Below, one piece after another: positions 42,415-50,114 of a stretch of DNA of 64,000 bases (position 1 is its first letter; each line of letters starts with the position of its first letter). The DNA is from Rhodospirillaceae bacterium (lineage in GTDB: Bacteria > Pseudomonadota > Alphaproteobacteria > Thalassobaculales > Thalassobaculaceae): positions 124,001-188,000 of the forward strand of contig JAGYJX010000006.1 in the NCBI GenBank assembly GCA_018401495.1, given 5' to 3'. Made by a program: the position numbers and the translations under genes. The notes beneath the pieces were generated by a model. The model was not told the DNA's origin and made no database searches. It saw only the letters and a program-made list of their open reading frames with translations.

Positions 42415-42977
42415 CTTCCCGTCGGCCTGCGGTCTTCCTCGACCGCGACGGGGTCCTGGTCGCGACCGAGGTGCGCGGCGGCAAGCCGATCGCGGCGCTG
42501 ACCCTGGCCGGCTTCGCGATCCTGCCGGCGGCGCCGGCGGCGGTGGCGGCGCTCAAGGCCGCCGGTTTCGCCACCGTGGTGGTCACCAACCAGCCGGAAC
42601 TGGCCCGCGGCAACGTCGATTCGGCCACCATGGCGGCCATGCACGACCGGCTGCGGGCGGCGATGCCGATCGACGCGGTCTATGTCTGCGGGCACGACTC
42701 GGCGGATGGCTGCGATTGCCGCAAGCCGGCGCCGGGCATGCTGCTGCGGGCCGCCGTCGACCTCGACCTCGACCTCGCGTCCAGCTACATGATCGGGGAT
42801 CGCTGGCGGGACGTCGGCGCCGGTCAGGCGGCCGGGTGCACGACGGTGCTGATCGACTGCGGCTACGACGAGCCGGAACACCTTGAGCCGGACCTGACCG
42901 CGCGCGACGTCGCGCAGGCCGCGGCGCTGATACTCGACCGCGAGCGGGCGGTCGGCAGGCTTGGAGGACGAGCATGA
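42411..42977 (+). CDS. gmhB: HAD-family heptose 1,7-bisphosphate phosphatase-like protein
   Basis: 188 residues from GTG 42411, which overlaps the previous TGA. VFLDRDGVLVATEVRGGKPI provides the nucleophile D11 and acid/base D13; VVVTNQPELARGNV is HAD motif II; VCGHDSADGCDCRKPAPGML is the Cys/His zinc-loop region plus motif III typical of GmhB and of histidinol phosphatase; MIGDRWRDVGAGQAAGC is motif IV. It should remove the distal phosphate from heptose 1,7-bisphosphate (or octose 1,8-bisphosphate, like LmbK) before nucleotidyl transfer by HddC or the fusion protein at 44.8 kb. It overlaps the transaldolase start by four bases. Confidence 0.85.
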   Translation: MTSRRPAVFLDRDGVLVATEVRGGKPIAALTLAGFAILPAAPAAVAALKAAGFATVVVTNQPELARGNVDSATMAAMHDRLRAAMPIDAVYVCGHDSADGCDCRKPAPGMLLRAAVDLDLDLASSYMIGDRWRDVGAGQAAGCTTVLIDCGYDEPEHLEPDLTARDVAQAAALILDRERAVGRLGGRA

Positions 42978-43702
42978 CGGCGACATCGGTCGACGACCTC
43001 AGGATCAAGATCTTCGCCGACGGGGCCGACCTCGACGGCATGAAGGCGATGGCGGCGAAGCCCTGGATCAAGGGGCTGACCACCAACCCGACGCTGATGC
43101 GCAAGGCCGGCGTCACCGACTACCCGGCGTTCGCGCGCCGGGTGCTGGACGCCATCACCGACAAGCCGATCTCGTTCGAGGTGTTCGCCGACGACGCCGA
43201 CGCCATGACCGCGCAGGGCCGGGTGATCGGCGGCTGGGGACCGAACGTCAACGTGAAGATCCCGGTCACCAACACCGCCGGCAGCTTCATGGGGGCGCCG
43301 ATCTCGGCGCTGTCGAAGGCCGGCGTGGTGGTCAACGTCACGGCGATCATGACCCCGGCACAGGTCCGGGCGGTGGCCGAGGCGCTCGACCCGGCGACAC
43401 CGGCGATCGTGTCGGTGTTCGCCGGCCGCGTCGCCGACACCGGCCGCGACCCGATCCCGCTGATGACCGAGTGCCTGGAGATCCTGAAGTCGCGCCCGAA
43501 GGCCGAACTGCTGTGGGCCAGCCCGCGCGAGCTGCTGAACATCGTCCAGGCCGACACCATGGGCTGCCACATCATCACGGTGACCAACGACCTGCTCGCC
43601 AAGCTCGGCGGCCTCGGCAAGGACCTCGACCAGTTCAGCCTGGAGACGGTCAAGATGTTCGAGGGCGACGCCCGCGCCGCCGGCTACACCATCGCGACCT
43701 GA
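42974..43702 (+). CDS. transaldolase / fructose-6-phosphate aldolase-like protein
   Basis: Intact, 242 residues. WIKGLTTNPTLMRKAG (residues 31-46) is the TTNP substrate motif and NVNVKIPVTN (91-100) carries the Schiff-base lysine K95. VVNVTAIMTPAQV, IVSVFAGRVADTGRDPI and ELLWASPRELLNIVQA complete the small class-I barrel. It is embedded by ATGA overlap between sugar-phosphate genes, so it is a dedicated pathway enzyme rather than pentose-phosphate housekeeping. It could transfer a dihydroxyacetone unit to build sedoheptulose 7-phosphate or, as reported for LmbR, an octulose 8-phosphate from ribose 5-phosphate. Substrates are inference. Confidence 0.85.
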   Translation: MTATSVDDLRIKIFADGADLDGMKAMAAKPWIKGLTTNPTLMRKAGVTDYPAFARRVLDAITDKPISFEVFADDADAMTAQGRVIGGWGPNVNVKIPVTNTAGSFMGAPISALSKAGVVVNVTAIMTPAQVRAVAEALDPATPAIVSVFAGRVADTGRDPIPLMTECLEILKSRPKAELLWASPRELLNIVQADTMGCHIITVTNDLLAKLGGLGKDLDQFSLETVKMFEGDARAAGYTIAT

Positions 43703-43721
43703 CCGAGCGGGACGACAGCCC

Positions 43722-44735
43722 ATGACCGACCAGCCCTACGCCGTCGTCACCGGCGGCGCCGGCTTCATCGGCAGCCACATGGTCGACCTGCTGCTGGAGC
43801 GCGGCTACCGGGTGCGGGTGATCGACAATCTGTCGGGCGGGCGCGAGCTGAACCTGGCGCATCACGGCGACCGGGCGGACCTGATCCGCGACTTCCGCGA
43901 CATCCGGGCGCTGGCGGCCGATGACGCGGCGTTCGCCGGCGCGCGCCTGGTGTTCCACTTCGCCGGCATCGGCGACATCGTGCCGTCGATCGAGCGGCCG
44001 CTCGACTACATGGACGTCAACGTGCAGGGCACCGCCCGGGTGCTGGAGGCGTCGCGCAACGCCGGGGTCGAGAAGCTGGTCTACGCGGCGTCGTCGTCCT
44101 GCTACGGCCTGGCCGACACCCCGACCCGCGAGGATCACCCGATCCGCCCGCAGTACCCCTACGCGCTGTCCAAGTACCAGGGCGAGCAGGCGGCGTTCCA
44201 CTGGCACCAGGTCTACGGCCTGCCGGTGAACGCGGTGCGGATCTTCAACGCCTACGGCACCCGCTCGCGCACCTCGGGCGCCTACGGGGCGGTGTTCGGG
44301 GTGTTCCTGCGCCAGAAGATCGCCGGGCAGCCGTTCACGGTGGTCGGCGACGGCACCCAGACCCGCGACTTCCTGTTCGTGACCGACGTCGCCCGCGCCT
44401 TCCTGGCGGCGGCCGAGACCGACAAGGTCGGGGAGGTCTGGAACCTCGGCGCCGGCAAGCCGCAATCGGTGAACCGGCTGGTCGAGCTGCTCGGCGGCGA
44501 CCGGGTCGACATCCCCAAGCGGCCGGGCGAGCCCGACTGTACATGGGCCGACACCACGAAGATAATGCGCGATCTCCACTGGCGGCCGGAAGTCAGCTTC
44601 GAGGAGGGGGTCGGCCGCATGCTGGCGCAGCTCGACTACTGGCGCGAGGCGCCGCTCTGGACGCCCGACAGCATCGCGCGCGCCACGAAGACCTGGTTCG
44701 ACTATCTGGGCAAGGAAGAGGGCGGGGCACGGTGA
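43722..44735 (+). CDS. UDP-glucose 4-epimerase-like NDP-sugar epimerase/dehydratase (extended SDR)
   Basis: Intact, 337 residues. VVTGGAGFIGSHMVDLLLER is the NAD loop, FHFAGIGDIVPSIERPLDYM, YAASSSCYGLADTPTREDHP and the active-site YALSK follow, with VRIFNAYGTRSRTSGAYGAV in the sugar-binding domain and TQTRDFLFVTDVARAF. The motif set fits the GalE/WbpP/HldD-like branch. It may epimerise or dehydrate the GDP- or ADP-activated heptose/octose; LmbM of lincosamide biosynthesis belongs to this broad family. The TGA (44733-44735) overlaps a GTG that I take as the original start of the next gene. Confidence 0.83.
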   Translation: MTDQPYAVVTGGAGFIGSHMVDLLLERGYRVRVIDNLSGGRELNLAHHGDRADLIRDFRDIRALAADDAAFAGARLVFHFAGIGDIVPSIERPLDYMDVNVQGTARVLEASRNAGVEKLVYAASSSCYGLADTPTREDHPIRPQYPYALSKYQGEQAAFHWHQVYGLPVNAVRIFNAYGTRSRTSGAYGAVFGVFLRQKIAGQPFTVVGDGTQTRDFLFVTDVARAFLAAAETDKVGEVWNLGAGKPQSVNRLVELLGGDRVDIPKRPGEPDCTWADTTKIMRDLHWRPEVSFEEGVGRMLAQLDYWREAPLWTPDSIARATKTWFDYLGKEEGGAR

Positions 44736-44796
44736 TCGACGACGCCTACAAGCACAAGATCAGGACGGCCGCCGAGATCGCCGAGATCATCGGCGC

Positions 44797-44803
44797 GCCC
44801 CCC
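44797..44803 (+). other. probable one-base loss in a C run at the 5' end of the fusion gene
   Basis: From GTG 44732 the frame reads VIDDAYKHKIRTAAEIAEII then GAPP and stops just after the C run. Adding one C gives GAPPRKKKIVMCHGTFDLVH, which flows into the nucleotidyltransferase domain. The run at 44798-44803 is six C. Confidence 0.6.
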
Positions 44804-44817
44804 GCAAGAAGAAGATC

Positions 44818-46272
44818 GTGATGTGCCACGGCACCTTCGATCTGGTGCACCCGGGGCACATTCGCCACCTTATGTACGCCCGCTCCAAGGGCGCCAAGCT
44901 GGTGGTCGGCGTCACCGCCGACACCCACGTCAAGAAGGCCGATCATCGGCCGTTCGTGCCGGAGGGGCTGCGCGCCCTGAACCTGGCGGCGCTGGAGACG
45001 GTCGACTTCGTCACCATCGACCCGCACGCCACCCCGATCGAGAACATCCTGGCGATCCGGCCGGACTACTTCGTGAAGGGCTACGAGTACCAGAAGGGCG
45101 GCCTGCACCCGCGCACCGCCGAGGAGAAGCAGGCGGTCGAGAGCTACGGCGGCGAGGTGATCTTCACGCCCGGCGACATCGTCTACTCGTCGTCGGCGAT
45201 CATCGAGAGCGGCCCGCCGGATCTGGCGGTCGAGAAGCTGATCAACCTGCTGGAGGGCGAGAAGCGCAGCTTCGGCGACCTCAAGCGGGCGCTCGCCGGC
45301 CTGTCCGGCGCCAAGGCCCACGTGATCGGGGACACCATCGTCGACTCGCTGACCATCACCTCGGTGATCGGCGCCAGCGGCAAGACCCCGACCATCAGCG
45401 TCCGCTACGAGGGCAAGCGCGACTACGTCGGCGGCGCCGGCATCGTCGCCAAGCACGTCAAGGCGGCGGGCGCCGACGTCACGTTCTCGACCGTTCTCGG
45501 AGAGGACGCGCTGGCCGAGTTCGTGCGCCAGGACCTCGCCCGCGACGGTGTGATCCTGAACGCCATCGTCGATCCCACCCGGCCGACGATCAACAAGAAC
45601 GCCATCGTCGCCGACGGCTACCGGATGCTGAAGATCGACACGCTCGACAACCGGTCGGTGTCCGAGCAGATCGCCCGGCAGCTCTGCGGCGCGATCCGCG
45701 ACGTGCCGTCCGACGTGGTGGTGTTCAGCGATTTCCGCCACGGCATCTTCAACGGCGACACCATCCCGATGCTCACCGGCGCGATCCCCGAGGGCCGCTT
45801 CAAGGTCGCCGACAGCCAGGTCGCCAGCCGCTGGGGCAACATCCTGGAGTTCCGCGGCTTCGACCTGATCACCCCGAACGAGAAGGAAGCGCGGTTCTCG
45901 CTCGGCGACCAGGACACGGTGATCCGGCCGCTCGGCTCTCGGCTGTACGAGGAGGCGCGCTGCAAGGTGCTGATCCTCAAGCTCGGCGCGCGCGGGCTGA
46001 TGACCTTCCGCCAGGCCGGCGGCGAGCTGCGCAGCTTCTTCGGCGTCGACAGCTTCGCCGACCACGTGGTCGACGCGGTCGGCTCCGGCGACGCGCTGCT
46101 GGCCTACGCCACCCTGGCCATGAAGACCACCGGCGACCCGGTGATCGCCTCGATCCTCGGGGCGATGGCGGCCGCCGCCGAGTGCGAGCTCGACGGCAAC
46201 ATCCCGGTCGAGCCGGAGATGGTGCTGAAGAAGATCGAGACCTACGAGCGCCGCGCCAATTTCGGCGGCTGA
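44818..46272 (+). CDS. cytidylyltransferase-PfkB kinase fusion (HldE domains in reversed order)
   Basis: 484 residues as given from GTG 44818; the true start is probably GTG 44732, about 29 residues upstream, behind a one-base loss. Residues 1-130 form an RfaE2/TagD-type nucleotidyltransferase with HGTFDLVHPGHIRHLMYARS (H-x-G-H). Residues 150-484 are a PfkB/ribokinase domain: AHVIGDTIVDSLTITS, YVGGAGIVAKHVKAAGADVT, DLITPNEKEARFSLG and the catalytic AVGSGDALLAYATLAMK with D425. Canonical HldE has kinase first and transferase second. The pair of activities would phosphorylate C1 of heptose 7-phosphate and, after GmhB, transfer a nucleotide, so the locus encodes a second activation route beside HddA/HddC. 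The nucleotide and anomer are unknown. Confidence 0.82.
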   Translation: MMCHGTFDLVHPGHIRHLMYARSKGAKLVVGVTADTHVKKADHRPFVPEGLRALNLAALETVDFVTIDPHATPIENILAIRPDYFVKGYEYQKGGLHPRTAEEKQAVESYGGEVIFTPGDIVYSSSAIIESGPPDLAVEKLINLLEGEKRSFGDLKRALAGLSGAKAHVIGDTIVDSLTITSVIGASGKTPTISVRYEGKRDYVGGAGIVAKHVKAAGADVTFSTVLGEDALAEFVRQDLARDGVILNAIVDPTRPTINKNAIVADGYRMLKIDTLDNRSVSEQIARQLCGAIRDVPSDVVVFSDFRHGIFNGDTIPMLTGAIPEGRFKVADSQVASRWGNILEFRGFDLITPNEKEARFSLGDQDTVIRPLGSRLYEEARCKVLILKLGARGLMTFRQAGGELRSFFGVDSFADHVVDAVGSGDALLAYATLAMKTTGDPVIASILGAMAAAAECELDGNIPVEPEMVLKKIETYERRANFGG

Positions 46273-46293
46273 GCGGCGATAGGCGAGGCCGGC

Positions 46294-47238
46294 ATGCGCG
46301 TTGCGATCATCGGGTACGGCGTCCAGGGCCGCAAGCGCAGGGCCGTCGCCGGCGACGCGGTCGTCGCGGTGATCGATCCGGTGGCGCCGGAGGCGACGGC
46401 GAAGTCGCTGGCGGAGGTTCCGTTCCACGATTTCGACGCCGCGGTGGTCTGCACCCCCGACGAGCCAAAGCCGGCGCTGCTGAAGCAGCTGCTGGGCGCC
46501 GGCAAGCACGTGCTGGTCGAGAAGCCGCTGGTCGCCGAGAGTGACGCTGTCCTGGAGGAACTCGCCGAGATCGCCGCCTCCACCGGCGCGGTCTGCGTGA
46601 CCGCCTACAACCACCGCTTCGAGCCGCACTACGTGCGGATGCGCGACCTGATCCGGTCCGGCGCGCTCGGCCGCGTCTACAGCGTGCGGATGTTCTACGG
46701 CAACGGCACCGCCCGGCTGGTTCGCGAGAGCGCCTGGCGCGACCAGGGTGCTGGCGTGCTGCCGGACCTCGGTTCGCACCTGCTCGACACCCTCAAGGTC
46801 TGGTTCCCGGCCGCCGACGCCTGGGACTACCAGGTCCGGCTGGCGCGCCGGCACGAGAACCGGTCGTTCGACCAGGTGGTGGTGGCGGCCGACCCGGCCG
46901 ACGGCCCGGCGGTGCAGCTCGAGATGACCATGCTGTCCTGGCGCAACCACTTCACCTGCGACGTGCTCGCCGAGCGCGGCAGCGCCCACATCGACTCGCT
47001 GTGCAAGTGGGGGCCGACCACCTTCACCCACCGCACCCGGGTGCTGCCGTCCGGGCGCCCGCCGGAGGAGTCGGTGACGCTGGTGCAGGCCGATCCGACC
47101 TGGGAGGCCGAGTACGCCCACTTCCAGCGGCTGTGCGCCGCCGGCACCGGCAGCGGCATCGCCAACGACATCTGGCTCAACCGCACCCTGCGCCGGCTCG
47201 CCGGCGAGGCCTTCGACCGGTTCGGTGAAACCGCATGA
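46294..47238 (+). CDS. Gfo/Idh/MocA-family oxidoreductase
   Basis: Intact, 314 residues. MRVAIIGYGVQGRKRRAVAG holds the Rossmann loop; HVLVEKPLVAES carries E76-K77-P78 with the family's catalytic lysine; VTAYNHRFEPHYVRMRDLIR, YSVRMFYGNGTARLVRESAW and GVLPDLGSHLLDTLKVWFPA are the usual C-terminal fold with the conserved D-x-x-x-H. It would use NAD(P) to oxidise or reduce a hydroxyl/keto group on the activated sugar. It ends in an ATGA overlap with the atypical UGDH homologue, suggesting the two act in sequence. LmbZ in the lincosamide pathway is of this family. Confidence 0.85.
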   Translation: MRVAIIGYGVQGRKRRAVAGDAVVAVIDPVAPEATAKSLAEVPFHDFDAAVVCTPDEPKPALLKQLLGAGKHVLVEKPLVAESDAVLEELAEIAASTGAVCVTAYNHRFEPHYVRMRDLIRSGALGRVYSVRMFYGNGTARLVRESAWRDQGAGVLPDLGSHLLDTLKVWFPAADAWDYQVRLARRHENRSFDQVVVAADPADGPAVQLEMTMLSWRNHFTCDVLAERGSAHIDSLCKWGPTTFTHRTRVLPSGRPPEESVTLVQADPTWEAEYAHFQRLCAAGTGSGIANDIWLNRTLRRLAGEAFDRFGETA

Positions 47239-48527
47239 CGACTCCCGTGATCGCCTATTGCGGCATGACCCATCTCGGGCTGGTGTCCGGCACCGCCGCC
47301 GCCGCCAAGGGGTTCCCGACGGTCCTGTTCGACCCGGACGCCGCGCTGGTCGAGCGCCTCCGCCGCGGCGACCTGCCGGTGTCGGAGCCCGACCTCGACG
47401 CCACCTTCGCCGCCAACGGCGCCCGGCTGACCGTCACCGCCGACCCGAGCGACCTCGCCCGAGCCGACGTCGTGTACCTCGCCCCGGACGTCCCGACCGA
47501 CGACAGCGGCGCCAGCGACCTGTCGGCCGTGGAGCGGCTGCTGGACGTGGTGCGGCCGGCGCTGCGCGACGACGCCGTGCTGGTGGTCCTCAGCCAGGTG
47601 CCGCCCGGCTTCACCCGCGGCGTCGCGGGTGTGCGCGGGCCGCTGCTCTATCAGGTCGAGACGCTGGTCTTCGGCATCGCCCTGCAGCGCGCGCTGGAGC
47701 CGGAACGCACCATCGTCGGCTGCCCGGACCCGTCGGCGCCGCTGCCCAGGGCGTTCAGCCGCTACCTCGAGGCGTTCGACTGCCCGATCCTGCCGATGCG
47801 CTACGAGAGCGCCGAACTCGCCAAGATCTCGATCAACATGTGCCTGGTGGCCTCGGTCGGCGTCGCCAACACCATGGCCGAGATCTGCGAGCATGTCGGC
47901 GCCGACTGGTCGGAGATCGCGCCGTCGCTCAAGCTCGACCGCCGGATCGGCGCCTACAGCTACCTGGCGCCCGGCCTCGGCCTCGCCGGCGGCAACCTGG
48001 AGCGCGACCTGGCGACGGTGATGCGGCTGGGATCGGCGCACGGCACCGACACCGGCATCGTCAAGGCCTGGGTCCATAACTCCGGCTGGCGCAAGGGCTG
48101 GGCGGCGCGGACGCTGAAGGCGAGGGTGCTGGCGGCGGATCCCGGCGCGCGGGTCGCGGTGCTCGGCCTCGCCTACAAGCAGGACACCCACTCCACCAAG
48201 AACTCGCCATCGCTCGCCCTGCTGGCCGAGCTCGACGGCGTCGACGTCGCGGTCCACGACCCGGTGGTGCCGGCCAGCGCGGCGCCGATCCGGGTGACCG
48301 CCGGCGCCGACCCGTTGGCCACCGTGCGCGCCGCCGACGCCCTCTGCATCATGACGCCGTGGCCGCAGTACAAGCTGCTCGATCCCGCCGAGATCGCCGC
48401 GGCCATGCGCGGCCGGGTCGTGATCGACCCCTACCGTGTGCTCGATCCGGAGCGGGCGCGGCGCGCCGGGCTCGACTGGGTTACCCTCGGCGTCGCCGAC
48501 CAGCCGAAGGAGACCGATCCATGCTGA
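47235..48527 (+). CDS. UDP-glucose/GDP-mannose dehydrogenase homologue lacking the catalytic cysteine
   Basis: Intact, 430 residues, three-domain layout of nucleotide-sugar 6-dehydrogenases. N-terminal IAYCGMTHLGLVSGTAAAAK replaces the usual GxGYVGL loop by GMTHLGL. SQVPPGFTRG and SAELAKISINMCLVASVGVA (the central helix with K-x-x-x-N) are kept. Where active enzymes have GGSCFPKD, this protein has AGGNLERD (residues 251-258), with N254 at the cysteine position. GLAYKQDTHSTKNSPSLALL and CIMTPWPQYKLLD complete the C-terminal domain. Without the cysteine, the thiohemiacetal step to a uronic acid should not work, so it may perform a single two-electron oxidation, for example of a secondary alcohol. 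LmbL is a UGDH-family protein in the lincosamide octose route. Confidence 0.83.
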   Translation: MTTPVIAYCGMTHLGLVSGTAAAAKGFPTVLFDPDAALVERLRRGDLPVSEPDLDATFAANGARLTVTADPSDLARADVVYLAPDVPTDDSGASDLSAVERLLDVVRPALRDDAVLVVLSQVPPGFTRGVAGVRGPLLYQVETLVFGIALQRALEPERTIVGCPDPSAPLPRAFSRYLEAFDCPILPMRYESAELAKISINMCLVASVGVANTMAEICEHVGADWSEIAPSLKLDRRIGAYSYLAPGLGLAGGNLERDLATVMRLGSAHGTDTGIVKAWVHNSGWRKGWAARTLKARVLAADPGARVAVLGLAYKQDTHSTKNSPSLALLAELDGVDVAVHDPVVPASAAPIRVTAGADPLATVRAADALCIMTPWPQYKLLDPAEIAAAMRGRVVIDPYRVLDPERARRAGLDWVTLGVADQPKETDPC

Positions 48528-49405
48528 CGCACCGCCACGCGACCCCGAGCGCCCCGTCCCGGGCGGTGGTGCTCGGCGCCGGCTTCATCGGCGGTGCCGC
48601 CGCCGACGCCCTCGCCGGAGCCGGTGTCGCGGTCGAGCGCCTGGGGCGCCGCGACGTCGACCTGCTGGCCGAGGGCGCCGGCGATGCCCTGGCGGCGCGC
48701 CTCAGGGCGGACGACGCGCTGGTGGTGGTGGCGGCCGAGGCGCCCTGCAAGAACGGCGCGATGCTGGAGCGCAACATCCGGATGATGAACGCCGTGGTCG
48801 CGGCCCTGAAGGCGCGGCCGGTCGAGCACGTCGTCTACGTCTCGTCGGATGCGGTCTACGCGGATTTCGACGGCCCGCTGACCGAGGTGAGCTGCGCCGA
48901 GCCGGGGTCGCTGCACGGCGTCATGCACCTGGCGCGCGAGCGCATGCTGCTGGACGAGGGCGGCGCGCCGGTCGGCATCCTGCGGCCGACCCTGGTCTAC
49001 GGCGCCGCCGACCCGCACAACGGCTATGGCCCGAACCGCTTCCGCCGGCTGGCGGCGGAGGGCAGGGAGATCGTGCTGTTCGGCGAGGGCGAGGAGCGCC
49101 GCGACCACGTCCTGGTCGACGACCTCGGCGAACTGGTCCGGCGCATGGTGATGCACCGCTCGACCGGCGTGCTGAACGGCGCCACCGGCGAGGTCCACAG
49201 CTTCCGGGCGATCGCCGAGATGGTGGCCGGCCAGGTCGCCAGCCCGCCGGCGATCAAGGGCAGCCCGCGCTCGGGTGCGATGCCGCACAACGGCTACCGG
49301 CCGTTCGATCCGGCGGCGACCTATCGCGCCTTCCCCGATTTCCGCTATACCCGCCTCGCGGACGGCCTGGCTCTGACCCACAGCCGCGCGGCCGCCACCG
49401 CCTGA
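48521..49405 (+). CDS. SDR-family NAD(P)-binding protein with an altered active site
   Basis: 294 residues from ATG 48521, behind AAGGAG and overlapping the preceding gene by seven bases. VVLGAGFIGGAAADALAGAG is the dinucleotide loop, VEHVVYVSSDAVYADFDGP the serine strand, and VGILRPTLVYGAADPHNGYG the substrate half. At the position of the YxxxK motif the sequence is HGVMH (residues 132-136), so both the catalytic tyrosine and lysine appear to be histidine. DHVLVDDLGELVRRMVMHRS and VLNGATGEVHSFRAIAEM are otherwise normal. It may be a non-redox structural partner, a reductase with a different proton relay, or a lyase. Resembles atypical SDR epimerases in glycan loci. Confidence 0.8.
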   Translation: MLTHRHATPSAPSRAVVLGAGFIGGAAADALAGAGVAVERLGRRDVDLLAEGAGDALAARLRADDALVVVAAEAPCKNGAMLERNIRMMNAVVAALKARPVEHVVYVSSDAVYADFDGPLTEVSCAEPGSLHGVMHLARERMLLDEGGAPVGILRPTLVYGAADPHNGYGPNRFRRLAAEGREIVLFGEGEERRDHVLVDDLGELVRRMVMHRSTGVLNGATGEVHSFRAIAEMVAGQVASPPAIKGSPRSGAMPHNGYRPFDPAATYRAFPDFRYTRLADGLALTHSRAAATA

Positions 49406-49425
49406 ACGACCCGAGGGAGCGACCG

Positions 49426-50085
49426 ATGGCCGAGGTCAACCTGCTGGCCCGCCTGCCCAAGAGCAAGCGCAACGTCAAGGCGCGCGAGCACGCCAAGACC
49501 GACGAGCACATCCGCATCAGCCGCGAATACGGCGAGACCTATTTCGACGGCCCGCGCGAGTACGGCTACGGCGGCTACCGCTACGACGGCCGCTGGGTCC
49601 CGATCGCCGAGGACATGGTGGCGCATTTCGGCCTGAAGCCGGGCATGCGGGTGCTCGACATCGGCGCCGCCAAGGGCTTCCTGGTCAAGGATTTCATGAT
49701 CGCCTGCCCGGGGCTGGAGGCGTTCGGCCTGGACGTCTCGGAATACGCCCTCAAGCACTGCGAGCCGGAGGTGGTCGGTCGCCTGCACCTCGGCAGCGCG
49801 GTGTCGCTGCCGTTCCCGGACCACAGCTTCGACGCGGTGATCTCGCTCAACACCCTGCACAACCTGAAGCGGCCGGAACTGGTCACGGCGCTCGGCGAGA
49901 TCATGCGGGTGACCCGGGGCGGCAAGGCCTTCGTGCAGGTCGACAGCTACCGGACCGAGGAGGAGCAGGCGATCTTCCTCGACTGGGTGCTGACCGCCCA
50001 CACCCACGACTACCCCGAAGGATGGAAGCAGATCTTCGAGGAAGCCGGCTACACCGGCGACTACTACTGGACCCTGATTTCCTGA
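49426..50085 (+). CDS. class I SAM-dependent methyltransferase
   Basis: Intact, 219 residues, ATG 49426 after GAGGGAG. MRVLDIGAAKGFLVKDFMIA (residues 74-93) is SAM motif I, LEAFGLDVSEYALKHCEPEV motif II, LPFPDHSFDAVISLNTLHNL motif IV, and EIMRVTRGGKAFVQVDSYRT the post-strand segment. No fused domain or membrane anchor. The N-terminal REYGETYFDGPREYGYGGYR is shared with sugar-locus methyltransferases that act on nucleotide sugars. O-, N- or C-methylation cannot be distinguished. It sits between the altered SDR and the transketolase genes, within the nucleotide-sugar operon. Confidence 0.83.
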   Translation: MAEVNLLARLPKSKRNVKAREHAKTDEHIRISREYGETYFDGPREYGYGGYRYDGRWVPIAEDMVAHFGLKPGMRVLDIGAAKGFLVKDFMIACPGLEAFGLDVSEYALKHCEPEVVGRLHLGSAVSLPFPDHSFDAVISLNTLHNLKRPELVTALGEIMRVTRGGKAFVQVDSYRTEEEQAIFLDWVLTAHTHDYPEGWKQIFEEAGYTGDYYWTLIS

Positions 50086-50114
50086 CGGCCTGAATTCCTG
50101 ACGGGGAGACACCG

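Noticed and set aside
44746..47121. Long minus-strand open frame (about 790 codons) opposite the fusion and Gfo/Idh genes
   Set aside because: Same antisense artefact; the plus-strand proteins have complete family motifs.
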